Part shown: piece by piece, positions 17,494-25,969 of the stretch
Numbering within the stretch: position 1 is the stretch's first letter
Layout of the letters: each line of letters begins with the position of its first letter
Source: Parafrigoribacterium_A soli
GTDB taxonomy: Bacteria; Actinomycetota; Actinomycetes; Actinomycetales; Microbacteriaceae
Direction: 5' to 3'
Assembly: GCF_040227235.1 (NCBI RefSeq)
Contig: NZ_JBELNZ010000003.1
Coordinates: 496,001 to 560,000, forward strand
DNA length: 64,000 bases
Made by a program: the position numbers and the translations under genes
Notes under the pieces: model-generated
What the model was told of the DNA's origin: nothing
The model's database searches: none
Seen by the model: the letters and a program-made list of their open reading frames with translations, nothing else

Positions 17494-19287
17494 ATGAGCC
17501 AGTATCGTCCCCAAGTTTCAGACCTCGCCTTCACCCTCGAACACGTCGTCGGGTATCCGGAGATCGCCGGAATGCCCGGCTTCGAGCAGGCCGACCTCGA
17601 CACTGTGGTCGAACTGCTCGAGGAGTGCGGCGACTTCATGGCCGAGGTCGTCGCGCCGACCAACCGCGCCGGTGACCTCGAAGGTGCCCGCAGGCAGCCC
17701 GACGGTACCGTCGTGACGCCCACCGGATTCAAGGAGGCCTACGCTCAGTACGTCGAGGCCGGCTGGGGCGCGGTCCCACTGCCCGAGGAGTTCGGCGGCG
17801 GCGGCTTCCCGCGCACCATCGGCCTGGCCATCCAGGAACTCATGACCACGGCGAACATGGCCTTCGCCCTTGCTCCCCTCCTCACCCAGGGCGCCATCGA
17901 GGCCCTGCTGCACTACGGCAGCGACGAACTCAAGCAGCGCTACCTGCCCAAGATGGTGACCGGCGAGTGGAGCGGCACCATGAACCTCACCGAGCCGCAG
18001 GCGGGGTCGGATGTCGGCGCGCTGACCACGCGCGCGGTCAAGAACGACGACGGCACCTACGCCATCACTGGCCAGAAGATCTTCATCACCTTCGGCGACC
18101 ACGACATGGCCGAGCAGATCGTGCACCTCGTTCTCGCCCGCACCCCAGGCGCACCGGCCGGCACCAAGGGCATCTCCTGCTTCATCGTGCCGAAGTTCCT
18201 CGTGAACGACGACGGTTCGCTGGGCGAGCGCAACGGCGTGCAGACGCTGTCTCTCGAGCACAAGCTCGGCATCCACGGCTCGCCGACCTGCGTGCTGTCG
18301 TACGAAGACGCCACCGGATACCTCATCGGCGAGGAGAACTTCGGCATGCGCATCATGTTCATCATGATGAACAGCGCTCGCCTGTCGGTGGGCATGCAGG
18401 GTGTCGCCGTGGCGGAGCGTGCCTACCAGCAGTCGCTCGACTACGCGCGCGAGCGCATCCAGGGCCGCGCGATCGGTGCCGAGAGCGACTCGGCGATCAT
18501 CGACTTCCCGGACGTTCGCCGCATGCTCATGACTCAGAAGACCTACCTGGCGGCTTCGCGCCGTCTGATGATGCTGAACGCCGCGTATGTCGACCGCAGC
18601 ACCAATGATCCCGACCCCGCGGCACGTGCGCGAGCGCTCGAGATCGTCGGGCTGCTGACCCCGATCTGCAAGTCGTTCGGCACCGATCTCGGCAACGAGC
18701 TCACCTCGCTCGCGCTGCAGATTCACGGCGGCATGGGGTTCGTCGAGGAGACCGGCGTAGCGCAGCACTACCGCGACGTGCGCATCACGGCGATCTACGA
18801 GGGCACGAACGGCATCCAGGCGGCGGACCTCGTGGGGCGCAAGCTCGGCATCCGCATGGGCGCGTCCTTCATGGAGTTCCACGCCACGATGCGGGAGATC
18901 CTGCCGGAGCTCGAGGCCGCCGGTGCCGAGTTCGACTCGATCAGGACAGAGCTCGAGCGGCAGTTCGGCGCGCTCGAGAAGGCCACGGGTTGGATGCTGA
19001 AGACCGGGATGGGTGACCCGAATGCGGTGCTCGCCGGCTCGGTTCCCTACCAGCGCATGTGGGGACTGTGCCTCGGAGGCTGGCTCCTCGCGCGCTCGGC
19101 TCTCGCGGGCCTGACCGTGGACGACGCCGAGCAGGCGGAGACGCAACTCGTCATGGCGCGCTTCTATGCCGAGCAGCTTCTGCCGGCATCCGGTGCCCTG
19201 CTGGGTGCCGCAACGGCGGGCGCGCGCGATCTCTTCGCACTCGACGCCGACCAGCTCGCCGACGCGGTGCGGCGCAAGGTCAGCTAG
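17494..19287 (+). CDS. acyl-CoA dehydrogenase, long DmdC-like type
   Basis: A 597-residue FAD-dependent acyl-CoA dehydrogenase. Seen in order: N-terminal helical domain, MNLTEPQAGSDVGAL (FAD/substrate contact), LEHKLGIHGSPTC, LQIHGGMGFVEETG, and IYEGTNGIQAADLVGRKL whose Glu is the family's catalytic base. The extra C-terminal ~130 residues match the long subfamily that includes DmdC (3-methylmercaptopropionyl-CoA dehydrogenase). I chose ATG 17494 (MSQYRPQV), which sits 7 nt after TACGCT, so the mRNA may be leaderless. Electrons would go to the ETF encoded just upstream. Substrate chain is unknown. Confidence 0.92.
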   Translation: MSQYRPQVSDLAFTLEHVVGYPEIAGMPGFEQADLDTVVELLEECGDFMAEVVAPTNRAGDLEGARRQPDGTVVTPTGFKEAYAQYVEAGWGAVPLPEEFGGGGFPRTIGLAIQELMTTANMAFALAPLLTQGAIEALLHYGSDELKQRYLPKMVTGEWSGTMNLTEPQAGSDVGALTTRAVKNDDGTYAITGQKIFITFGDHDMAEQIVHLVLARTPGAPAGTKGISCFIVPKFLVNDDGSLGERNGVQTLSLEHKLGIHGSPTCVLSYEDATGYLIGEENFGMRIMFIMMNSARLSVGMQGVAVAERAYQQSLDYARERIQGRAIGAESDSAIIDFPDVRRMLMTQKTYLAASRRLMMLNAAYVDRSTNDPDPAARARALEIVGLLTPICKSFGTDLGNELTSLALQIHGGMGFVEETGVAQHYRDVRITAIYEGTNGIQAADLVGRKLGIRMGASFMEFHATMREILPELEAAGAEFDSIRTELERQFGALEKATGWMLKTGMGDPNAVLAGSVPYQRMWGLCLGGWLLARSALAGLTVDDAEQAETQLVMARFYAEQLLPASGALLGAATAGARDLFALDADQLADAVRRKVS

Positions 19288-19301
19288 CCGCTCTTTCTCG
19301 G

Positions 19302-19327
19302 GGTGCTGGGGTCGCGCCCCCGGCACC
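19302..19327 (+). terminator. hairpin after acyl-CoA dehydrogenase gene
   Basis: GGTGCTGGGG (19302-19311) pairs with CCCCGGCACC (19318-19327) including one G-U pair, 15 bp behind the stop codon. A strong GC-rich stem without a T-run, as often seen in actinobacteria. Confidence 0.6.
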
Positions 19328-19353
19328 AGCGTGAGGCGATGCATCCGCATGCC

Positions 19354-19399
19354 TTGCGCAATTCGTGCTGCCGCAATACTCTTTCCTATAGGATATAGG
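19354..19399 (+). promoter_or_regulatory. promoter and operator of the sugar-acid/tetrose locus
   Basis: TTGCGC (19354-19359), a 17-base spacer and TACTCT (19377-19382) form a plausible promoter. Immediately downstream, over the expected start point, is the palindrome CCTATAGGATATAGG (19385-19399). A 13/15 identical copy lies upstream of the kinase gene at 27734-27748. The GntR protein encoded in the locus is the likely ligand. Confidence 0.6.
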
Positions 19400-19435
19400 T
19401 CGCCAGCCAGACGGTGACCGGAGCAATGGAGCAGC

Positions 19436-20380
19436 ATGTCACAGCAGGAGACCCGATACAACGCCGACACCTGGCCGATCGCCACCTGTCTCCACTCATT
19501 CCCGCCCGTCGACAAGAACGGCGTCGCCATGCACGACGCCCCGGCCGAGGTGTGGGACGACATGTTCGCCCAGATCGAGCGCGTGGGCTTTACCCTCGCG
19601 GAGCTCGCTGACAGCCACGTTCGCCCCGCGGACCTCGAACCCTCCCGCCGCGACGAGTTCCTCTCGATCGCGAAGTCGCACGGCATCGGCATTCCGTCCG
19701 TGCACCTGCAGCGCCAGAGCGTGATCATGCCGGGCCACGAGGAGAAGAACCTCGCCTACGCGCACCGCACCATCGACGCCGCAGCCGAGTGGGGCATGCA
19801 GGTCTTCTCCACCGGACTGCACCAGCCGTTCAACGAGGCCCAGAAGAAGGCGCTGTGGTTCTGGACCGCGCAGGGCCCGAAGGATCCGGATGACCCGGAG
19901 GTGTGGGACGCCGCGGTGTCGCGCATCCGTGAGCTCGGCCAGCACGCGGCATCCGTGGGCCTGCCGCTCGCGCTCGAACTGTATGAAGACACCTACCTCG
20001 GCACCGCCGACAGCGCCGTGCGCTTCGTCGAAGCCGTGGGTCTCGACAACGTGGGACTCAACCCCGACGTGGCCAACCTCATCCGCCTGCACCGCCCGGT
20101 CGAAGACTGGCGCGAGTTGTACGCGAAGACGCTTCCCTACGCGAACTACTGGCACGTGAAGAACTACACGAGGGACGAGTCGGCGGATGGCTCGTGGGCC
20201 ACCTCGGTGCCCTCCACCATGGAGACCGGGCTCATCGACTACCGCGCCGTCTTCCGCATGGCCATCGAGGCCGGCTTCAACGGCATCATCCTGGCCGAGC
20301 AGTACGGCGGAGACAGTCTCAGCGTCTGCGCCACCAACGAGAAGTACATTCGCACCCTGCTGCCGCTGGCAGCGAAGTAA
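19436..20380 (+). CDS. xylose isomerase-like TIM-barrel protein (isomerase/epimerase or decarboxylase)
   Basis: A 314-residue protein of the AP-endonuclease-2/xylose isomerase-like superfamily. Four candidate metal ligands fit the family: Glu181 (LALELYEDT), Asp211 (LNPDVAN), His240 (YWHVKNY) and Glu288 (ILAEQYG). Members isomerise or epimerise keto sugars; one, 3-oxo-isoapionate decarboxylase, makes L-erythrulose in D-apionate degradation. The neighbouring NAD-dependent dehydrogenase, DhaK-type kinase and RpiB-like isomerase make that assignment attractive, but sequence alone does not decide it. It is first in its operon, 8 bp ahead of the dehydrogenase gene. Confidence 0.8.
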   Translation: MSQQETRYNADTWPIATCLHSFPPVDKNGVAMHDAPAEVWDDMFAQIERVGFTLAELADSHVRPADLEPSRRDEFLSIAKSHGIGIPSVHLQRQSVIMPGHEEKNLAYAHRTIDAAAEWGMQVFSTGLHQPFNEAQKKALWFWTAQGPKDPDDPEVWDAAVSRIRELGQHAASVGLPLALELYEDTYLGTADSAVRFVEAVGLDNVGLNPDVANLIRLHRPVEDWRELYAKTLPYANYWHVKNYTRDESADGSWATSVPSTMETGLIDYRAVFRMAIEAGFNGIILAEQYGGDSLSVCATNEKYIRTLLPLAAK

Positions 20381-20388
20381 GGAACACC

Positions 20389-21342
20389 ATGACCAACCAC
20401 ACAGTCGCCATCGTCGGATCGGGCTACATGGGCGGGGGCATCGCCCAGGTGCTCGCGCTGTCTGGCCTCACGGTGCAGATCGCCGACATCTCGGCCGAGA
20501 TCGCCACCAAGAACTACGAACGGCTCATCGAAGAGGCGAAGCAGTTCGTTGCAGACGGACTGTTCCCGGCCGACGCGGTCGAGCGCATCCGGGCGAACGT
20601 CTCGCCGGCGGCGTCGATCGAGGATGCGGTGGCCGACGCGGACTTCATCGAGGAGGCCGTTCCCGAGAAGATCGAGATCAAGCACGCGACGCTGGAGCGC
20701 ATCAGCGCCGCGGCCCGCCCGGACGCGATCATCGGCTCCAACACCTCGACGATCCTGATCGAGTCGCTCGCCACCGCGGTCACGAACCCGGAGCGCTTTC
20801 TCGGCGTGCACTTCTCCAACCCGGCCCCGTTCATCCCGGGCGTCGAGCTGATCCCGCACGCGGGCACCGCCGAGGCCGCGATCGCCGCCGTCGAGCAGAT
20901 CGTTGCGGGTACAGGCAAGGAGACCGCGCGGGTCAAAGACTCCACGGGCTTCGTGCTCAACCGCCTGCAGTACGCGCTCTTCCACGAGGCGACCCAGATC
21001 GTCGAGGAGGGCATCGCGACTCCCGAGGACATCGACACGATCGTGCGCACCACGTTCGGCTTCCGCCTTCCGGTCTTCGGACCATTCGCCATCGCCGACA
21101 TGGCCGGCCTCGACGTCTACGCCTTCTGCTACGCCTCGCTGCAGACCCGCTGGCCCGAGCGCTTCGCCACCCCGGACTCGCTCAAGGAATTGGTGGATGC
21201 GGGAAAGTTCGGCACCAAGTCCGGCGCCGGCTACCTCGACGTGCCGGCCGAACGCACCGCCGAACTCGTCGCCTACCGCAACAAGGCCTACGTGGCGATC
21301 AAGAAGCTCATGGATGAGCTCGGCCCGGCGCCCATCCACTGA
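20389..21342 (+). CDS. 3-hydroxyacyl-CoA dehydrogenase-family NAD-dependent oxidoreductase
   Basis: A 317-residue protein with an N-terminal Rossmann fold (VAIVGSGYMGGGIAQ, residues 7-20), GSNTSTILI, HFSNPAPFIPGVELIPH around the family's catalytic His, and the C-terminal 3HCDH domain (KDSTGFVLNRLQYALFHEA). Single-domain members of this family oxidise 3-hydroxy acids including L-gulonate and carnitine as well as hydroxybutyryl-CoA. In a sugar-transport locus, oxidation of a sugar acid is the better guess than CoA chemistry. GGAACACC precedes the ATG; the open frame upstream to 20194 lies inside the previous gene. Confidence 0.8.
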   Translation: MTNHTVAIVGSGYMGGGIAQVLALSGLTVQIADISAEIATKNYERLIEEAKQFVADGLFPADAVERIRANVSPAASIEDAVADADFIEEAVPEKIEIKHATLERISAAARPDAIIGSNTSTILIESLATAVTNPERFLGVHFSNPAPFIPGVELIPHAGTAEAAIAAVEQIVAGTGKETARVKDSTGFVLNRLQYALFHEATQIVEEGIATPEDIDTIVRTTFGFRLPVFGPFAIADMAGLDVYAFCYASLQTRWPERFATPDSLKELVDAGKFGTKSGAGYLDVPAERTAELVAYRNKAYVAIKKLMDELGPAPIH

Positions 21343-21416
21343 TCAATCCATCACGTCCCACAGCTATCCATCCGGATATCCCGTAAGAGCACGAAAATAA
21401 AAGGAGTGAGAACGGC

Positions 21417-22676
21417 ATGAAATCAAAGAACATCTTCAAGGCGATTGCGGTGGCATCCGCAATCAGCCTCGCACTCGTCGGCTGTTCCAGCGGAGGAGGG
21501 GGCGGCAAGGATGCCTCCTCGGACTCCGGCAAGGTGCCCACGATCACCTTCGCGGCGGCAACCTTCGCCGAGACCGGTCGCGGACCGCTGCTCGAGGCAT
21601 GGCTTGACACCTTCAACAAGAGCCAGAACAAGGTGAAGGTCGTTCCGGCCTCCATTCCGTTCCCGACCTTCGCGGCCACGATCCTCACCCAGATGGGTGG
21701 CGGAACCGGCCCGGATATCATCCGCTTCGACGCCTCTGACTTCGCTGCTGCAGCTCAGGCCGGTCTCCTCGAACCGCTCGACAAGGTCGTCGACACCAAG
21801 AAGTACGACTTCATCAAGGCGCCGGACAAGACGAACTTCGTCGATGGCAAGCGTTACGGTGTCATGTTCGAGATCGCCAACTACGCGCTGATCTACAACA
21901 CCGACCTCGTGAAGACCCCGCCGAAGAACTTCGACGAGTTCCTCGCCGCTGCCAAGGCGGCAACGAAGGATGGCGTCTACGGCTTCGGTATGCGCCAGAC
22001 GCAGCCCGAAGAGGCCGGCATGTGGCAGGACGTCATGAACTACGTCTACGGCTTTGGCGGCCAGTGGTCCAACGGCAAGAAGCTCACGCTGAACTCCCCC
22101 AAGGTCATTGACGGAATCAACGCCTACAAGGAGGTGTACGACGCGAACGTCATTCCGAAGGGTGCGACGGCCTCGACGTACCGCACCATGTTCGGCGCCG
22201 GCAAGCTCGCCATGGAGGTCGACAACGGCGGAGTCGCCGGCGTCATCCAGGCCATGAACGCCAACCTGCACCTGAGCGCGGCGGCCAACCCGTTCCCGTA
22301 CAAGGCGTTCGGCGGCATCCAGACCCCGACCGGTGTCAACAAGAACAGCAAGCACATCGATGGGGCCAACGCCTTCATCAAGTGGATGCTGCAGCCCAAG
22401 AACCAGGAGAGCCTGCAGTTGGTGCTCGGTTCGGCCAGCGTCGCGACGAAGACCACGCGCTCCGCTGAGCAGCTGAAGAAGATCCCGTACGCTCCCGTCT
22501 ACGATGCGCTGACCGAGTACAGCAACCCGCAGTACGTGAAGGGCTTCGAAGCGAAGACCCCGGCCATCCGCAAGATCGTCATCACCAAGGTGATCAGTGC
22601 CATTCAGGGCCAGCAGAGCGTGAAGGATGCGATGGACCAGGCGCAGGAGGAAGCCACCGCAGCAGTCGGCGGCTGA
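21417..22676 (+). CDS. sugar ABC transporter substrate-binding lipoprotein
   Basis: A 419-residue solute-binding protein of the CUT1 class. The signal peptide ends with SLALVGC, a lipobox, followed by a Gly/Ser-rich linker. The core ILTQMGGGTGPDIIRFDASDF and KRYGVMFEIANYALIYNTDL are typical of family-1 binding proteins. AAAAGGAG lies well upstream of the ATG at 21417. It should capture the sugar, polyol or sugar acid degraded by the flanking enzymes. A large hairpin follows the stop codon before the permease genes. Confidence 0.9.
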   Translation: MKSKNIFKAIAVASAISLALVGCSSGGGGGKDASSDSGKVPTITFAAATFAETGRGPLLEAWLDTFNKSQNKVKVVPASIPFPTFAATILTQMGGGTGPDIIRFDASDFAAAAQAGLLEPLDKVVDTKKYDFIKAPDKTNFVDGKRYGVMFEIANYALIYNTDLVKTPPKNFDEFLAAAKAATKDGVYGFGMRQTQPEEAGMWQDVMNYVYGFGGQWSNGKKLTLNSPKVIDGINAYKEVYDANVIPKGATASTYRTMFGAGKLAMEVDNGGVAGVIQAMNANLHLSAAANPFPYKAFGGIQTPTGVNKNSKHIDGANAFIKWMLQPKNQESLQLVLGSASVATKTTRSAEQLKKIPYAPVYDALTEYSNPQYVKGFEAKTPAIRKIVITKVISAIQGQQSVKDAMDQAQEEATAAVGG

Positions 22677-22698
22677 TCGACTGAACGACGGCGCTTGA

Positions 22699-22738
22699 AC
22701 GGTGCTGGTGCGGCAAATTATCGTCGCACCGGCGCCGT
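22699..22738 (+). terminator. 14-bp hairpin between binding-protein and permease genes
   Basis: ACGGTGCTGGTGCG (22699-22712) pairs with CGCACCGGCGCCGT (22725-22738) with two G-U pairs around a 12-nt loop. It has the same position as the hairpin at 7490-7526 in the uronate importer operon and no T-run, so mRNA stabilisation or partial termination is likely. Confidence 0.65.
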
Positions 22739-22846
22739 TCGGCTCCGGCGCCGCACCACCGTCGCCGCATCGGCACCGCGGCGATTCAGCACCTGTGATT
22801 GTGCATCCACTCCGGTCTCGGCACGACACGACAGAAAGTTAGATCG

Positions 22847-23797
22847 ATGACGACCTCTCTGAAAGAGCCCTCGCGCACGACGCGGCCTCCGGCCACGCGG
22901 CGCAAGCGCAGCCCACTCGGAAGCAAGTGGACTCCCTATTTCTTCCTGGGACCGGCGGCCCTGTACCTCCTGCTGTTCCAGGGCTACCCGCTCCTTCAGG
23001 AGCTGTGGCTCGGTTTCACCCGAACCTCCCTGCTCAACCCGACCGCGAACGAATGGATCGGGCTCGACAACTACGTCAAGATCTTCTCGAGCTCGCAGTT
23101 CCAGCACACGCTCTGGATCACCTTCGTCTACGTTGTCGTCTGCGTGGTGGGCACTATCACCATCGGCCTCGGCGCCGCGCTGCTCATGAACGGCAACTTC
23201 CGCGGCCGGGGCGTCGCTCGCGCCCTCATAGCGATCCCATGGGCCGCGCCCGCGGTCGCGGTCGCGCTGATCGCCACCTGGATGGTCGACTCGCAGTACG
23301 GCATCGTCAACCGCGTGCTCGACGCCGTCGGCCTCGGTGTTCCGGGCGGCTCGATCCTCAACAGCACCACCTACGCGCTTCCCGCCATCCTCATCACCAC
23401 CATCTGGCAGCTCTTCCCGTTCGTCGCGGTCGTGCTGCTGTCGGCGCTGCAGTCCGTGCCGAAGGATGTGCAGGAGTCGGCCATGATGGACGGCGCCGGG
23501 GTCATCTGGTCGTTCCGTGTCGTGACCTGGCCCGTGATCAAGCCCTCGATCGGGCTGCTCGCGCTCCTCATGACCATCTGGTCCATCCGGCGCTTCGAGC
23601 TGATCTGGCTCATGACCCGCGGAGGCCCGGTCGGTTCGACCAACACCCTCGTCATCGACCTGTATTCGCAGGCGTTCGAGCTGAACGACATCGGAACGGC
23701 CGCCGCAGTGGGCATGGTCGGCGTTGTGATCTCGCTCCTCGTCGTCACCGCAAGCAGCTACATAAGCCGCAAGGCCGAGCAGGAGAACGCACGATGA
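22847..23797 (+). CDS. sugar ABC transporter permease (MalF-like)
   Basis: A 316-residue permease with about six membrane segments and the EAA loop PKDVQESAMMDGAGVIWSFRVV. The ATG at 22847 (MTTSLKEPSRTTRP) is taken; codons upstream to 22799 are unlikely because they follow the hairpin without a ribosome-binding site. It ends in a 4-bp overlap with the second permease. The usual EAA sequence EAARVDGA is altered to ESAMMDGA, still compatible with ATPase docking. Confidence 0.92.
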   Translation: MTTSLKEPSRTTRPPATRRKRSPLGSKWTPYFFLGPAALYLLLFQGYPLLQELWLGFTRTSLLNPTANEWIGLDNYVKIFSSSQFQHTLWITFVYVVVCVVGTITIGLGAALLMNGNFRGRGVARALIAIPWAAPAVAVALIATWMVDSQYGIVNRVLDAVGLGVPGGSILNSTTYALPAILITTIWQLFPFVAVVLLSALQSVPKDVQESAMMDGAGVIWSFRVVTWPVIKPSIGLLALLMTIWSIRRFELIWLMTRGGPVGSTNTLVIDLYSQAFELNDIGTAAAVGMVGVVISLLVVTASSYISRKAEQENAR

Positions 23798-24624
23798 AAA
23801 AATTCAGCGTAGGCACCCCCGTTCGAATCCTGTTCGTGTTGATCGTCCTCGGGCTGGCCGTCTTCCCGCTCTACTGGATGTTCACGACCTCGCTCACGAG
23901 CGACGCGAACCTGTTCGGCAAGACCGTTCAGCCGTTCCCCGACTTCTCCCGCATCGGCGTCTATGGCGAGGCGCTGTTCTCCGGAAACGTTCCGCGCTGG
24001 CTGCTCAACAGCCTCATCATCGCGGCAGGCACCTGTCTGCTGTCTGTGGTGCTTGGCATCCCGCTCGGTTACGCGCTTTCGCGGTTCAGCTTCCGGGGCA
24101 AGACACTCGCGGGCGTGGGGCTGTTTCTCACCCAGATGCTGCCGGAGGCGCTGCTCGTCGTGCCGCTGTTCGCGCTGTTCCGCCAGCTCGGCCTACTCAA
24201 CTCGCTCGCTGGGCTGATCCTGGCGGATACCGCGTTCGTGCTGCCGATCGTCGCGTTCATCCTCAAGGGAGCGATCGATGGCATCCCTCGCGAACTCGAA
24301 GAGGCGGCTCGCGTTGACGGCTGCCGCCCGTTCACCATCCTCACCCGTATCAACCTGCCGCTGATCGCGCCGACGCTCGCCGCGGCAGCCGTCATCTCGT
24401 TCTTCAGCGGCTGGAACGAGTACGTCTTCGCGGTCACCTTCGCTGCCGATCCGCTCGTGCAGCCGGCATCCGTCGGTCTGGCCGGGTTCATCGGCGAGCT
24501 GAGCACACCGCTGCAGACGGTGATGGCCGTGTCGGTGGTCTACACGCTGCCCGCCGTGGCCTTCTACCTCATGGCACAGAAGTACGTGGTGTCGGGAATG
24601 ACCGCCGGGGCCGTCAAGGGCTGA
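23794..24624 (+). CDS. sugar ABC transporter permease (MalG-like)
   Basis: A 276-residue partner permease with six predicted helices and the canonical EAA motif PRELEEAARVDGCRPFTILTRI. The start ATG 23794 overlaps the previous stop (ATGA). No nucleotide-binding subunit is encoded in the locus, as in the first importer, so both CUT1 systems probably share a housekeeping ATPase. It is convergent with the GntR gene, 48 bp apart. Confidence 0.93.
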   Translation: MKKFSVGTPVRILFVLIVLGLAVFPLYWMFTTSLTSDANLFGKTVQPFPDFSRIGVYGEALFSGNVPRWLLNSLIIAAGTCLLSVVLGIPLGYALSRFSFRGKTLAGVGLFLTQMLPEALLVVPLFALFRQLGLLNSLAGLILADTAFVLPIVAFILKGAIDGIPRELEEAARVDGCRPFTILTRINLPLIAPTLAAAAVISFFSGWNEYVFAVTFAADPLVQPASVGLAGFIGELSTPLQTVMAVSVVYTLPAVAFYLMAQKYVVSGMTAGAVKG

Positions 24625-24672
24625 GCCGCTCGGCGCGGACTCCGGGTCATGCCGCGACCGCGCCGCAGCGGG

Positions 24673-25407
24673 CTACGCGCTGTGGTGCGGTGCGTCGAGG
24701 TGCGAGTCGGAGCGGGAGCGGATGCGCACCTTCTCGATGTGACTGCGCATGGCGGCGACCGCGCTGTGTGCATCGCCCTCGCGGAAGGCATCGAGGATGG
24801 CTGCGTGCTCAACGACGGCCTGGTCGGCGTCGGAGGTTCCGCTCTGCACGGTCTGCCGCATCCGGTGTACGCGGGTTGAGATCGCATCCGACATGTCGAG
24901 CAGGAACGGGTTCTGCGCGCTCTCGAAGATCACGTGGTGAAACTTCCAGTCGACCTCGAAATAGGTCTGCAGCAGCGCCACCGAGATGTCAGATTCGGAT
25001 GCCGCCTGCTTGACCTTCTCGGTGATCTCGCGATGAGCGGCGAGGGCATCCTCGAGCAGGGGGACGACGGTGGCGGTGTGTGCGGCCGCGAGTTCGACCA
25101 CGCCGCTCTCGAGCACGATGCGGGCGTCGAACAGTGCCTCGAGCTGACCGTCGGAAATCGGCGGCGCGACGCGGTACCCCTTATTGGCCTCGCGGGTGAC
25201 GAGACCGGTGCGTTCGAGCAGCACAAGCGCCTCGCGCACGGGGGTCGGCGACACATTGAGATCGCGCGCCACGGTGTCGATCGACAGGCGTGAACCCGGC
25301 TCGATCTCGGGGCTCATCAGGGCGCTGAGAACGAGTTCGTACACGCGGTCGCGCAGGCCTCGACGTTCGAGGGCGATCCCCGCGTGAAGCGAACTTGTAT
25401 CAAGCAT
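24673..25407 (-). CDS. GntR-family regulator with FCD domain
   Basis: A 244-residue regulator: the N-terminal winged helix (LSIDTVARDLNVSPTPVREALVLLERTGLV, about residues 40-70) is the GntR type, and the C-terminal helical FCD domain contains the metal-site pattern with FHHVIFESA and later histidines (VVEHAAILDAF, MRSHIEKVR). FCD members respond to organic or sugar acids. Its position in the middle of the sugar-acid/tetrose locus and the pair of near-identical palindromes at both ends make it the likely local repressor. It is followed on the same strand side by independent genes, and no obvious copy of the operator is seen at its own start. Confidence 0.92.
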   Translation of the reverse strand: MLDTSSLHAGIALERRGLRDRVYELVLSALMSPEIEPGSRLSIDTVARDLNVSPTPVREALVLLERTGLVTREANKGYRVAPPISDGQLEALFDARIVLESGVVELAAAHTATVVPLLEDALAAHREITEKVKQAASESDISVALLQTYFEVDWKFHHVIFESAQNPFLLDMSDAISTRVHRMRQTVQSGTSDADQAVVEHAAILDAFREGDAHSAVAAMRSHIEKVRIRSRSDSHLDAPHHSA

Positions 25408-25461
25408 CCGTACCTCCCGGAAAGCGAATGTTATCAGCAGCGCGGGAGGTGCTCGCCGCTA

Positions 25462-25923
25462 TCAGAGGCCTTCGTAGGCGCAGATCTCCTGCACCTTCTC
25501 GTTGGATGCACTCGACTCGTCGAAGACGTAGCCCAACCACTCCCGCACGTTGCGACGAGCAAGCTCGATGCCGATCACGCGCTGGCCTATGCAGAGCACC
25601 TGCGCGTTGTTCGAGAGCACCGCTCGCTCGACCGAGTATGAGTCGTGCGCGGTGGCCGCCCGGATGCCGGGGACCTTGTTCGCGGCGATCGCCACGCCGA
25701 GTCCGGTGCCGCAGATCAGCACGGCACGGTCGGCATCACCGCGCGCGACGATCTCGGCGGCGGCGGTGGCGACGGTGGGGTAGTTGGTGTGCGACTCGGC
25801 ATCCACGCCGACGTCGGTGACCGAGGCGACGAGGTCGCTCGCGAGGAGATCCTTCTTGATGATTTCCTTGTAGTCGAAGCCCGCGTCGTCCGAGCCGATC
25901 ACGATGCGCCACTGGTTTGTCAT
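25462..25923 (-). CDS. RpiB/LacAB-family sugar-phosphate isomerase, possibly D-erythrulose 4-phosphate isomerase
   Basis: A 153-residue RpiB-fold isomerase. The core LICGTGLGVAIAANKVPGIRAA is present with its Cys. Two positions differ from ordinary ribose-5-phosphate isomerase B: GSDDAGF replaces GSDHAG, and SNNAQVL replaces the HNxANVL motif. This divergence suggests another substrate. In Mycobacterium smegmatis threitol/erythritol catabolism an RpiB homologue (DerI) interconverts D-erythrulose 4-phosphate and D-erythrose 4-phosphate beside a DhaK-type kinase, the same pairing as here. It lies 46 bp after the kinase gene and is probably co-transcribed with it. Confidence 0.82.
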   Translation of the reverse strand: MTNQWRIVIGSDDAGFDYKEIIKKDLLASDLVASVTDVGVDAESHTNYPTVATAAAEIVARGDADRAVLICGTGLGVAIAANKVPGIRAATAHDSYSVERAVLSNNAQVLCIGQRVIGIELARRNVREWLGYVFDESSASNEKVQEICAYEGL

Positions 25924-25969
25924 GGTTGATCCTTCCCTGTTTCTGTTGGTGCGAGCCGGCGACGCAAGG

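Noticed and set aside
17518..19728. 736-codon minus-strand frame opposite the acyl-CoA dehydrogenase gene
   Set aside because: The plus strand carries the complete dehydrogenase motifs; the minus translation is low-complexity Arg/His/Leu sequence typical of antisense frames in GC-rich DNA.
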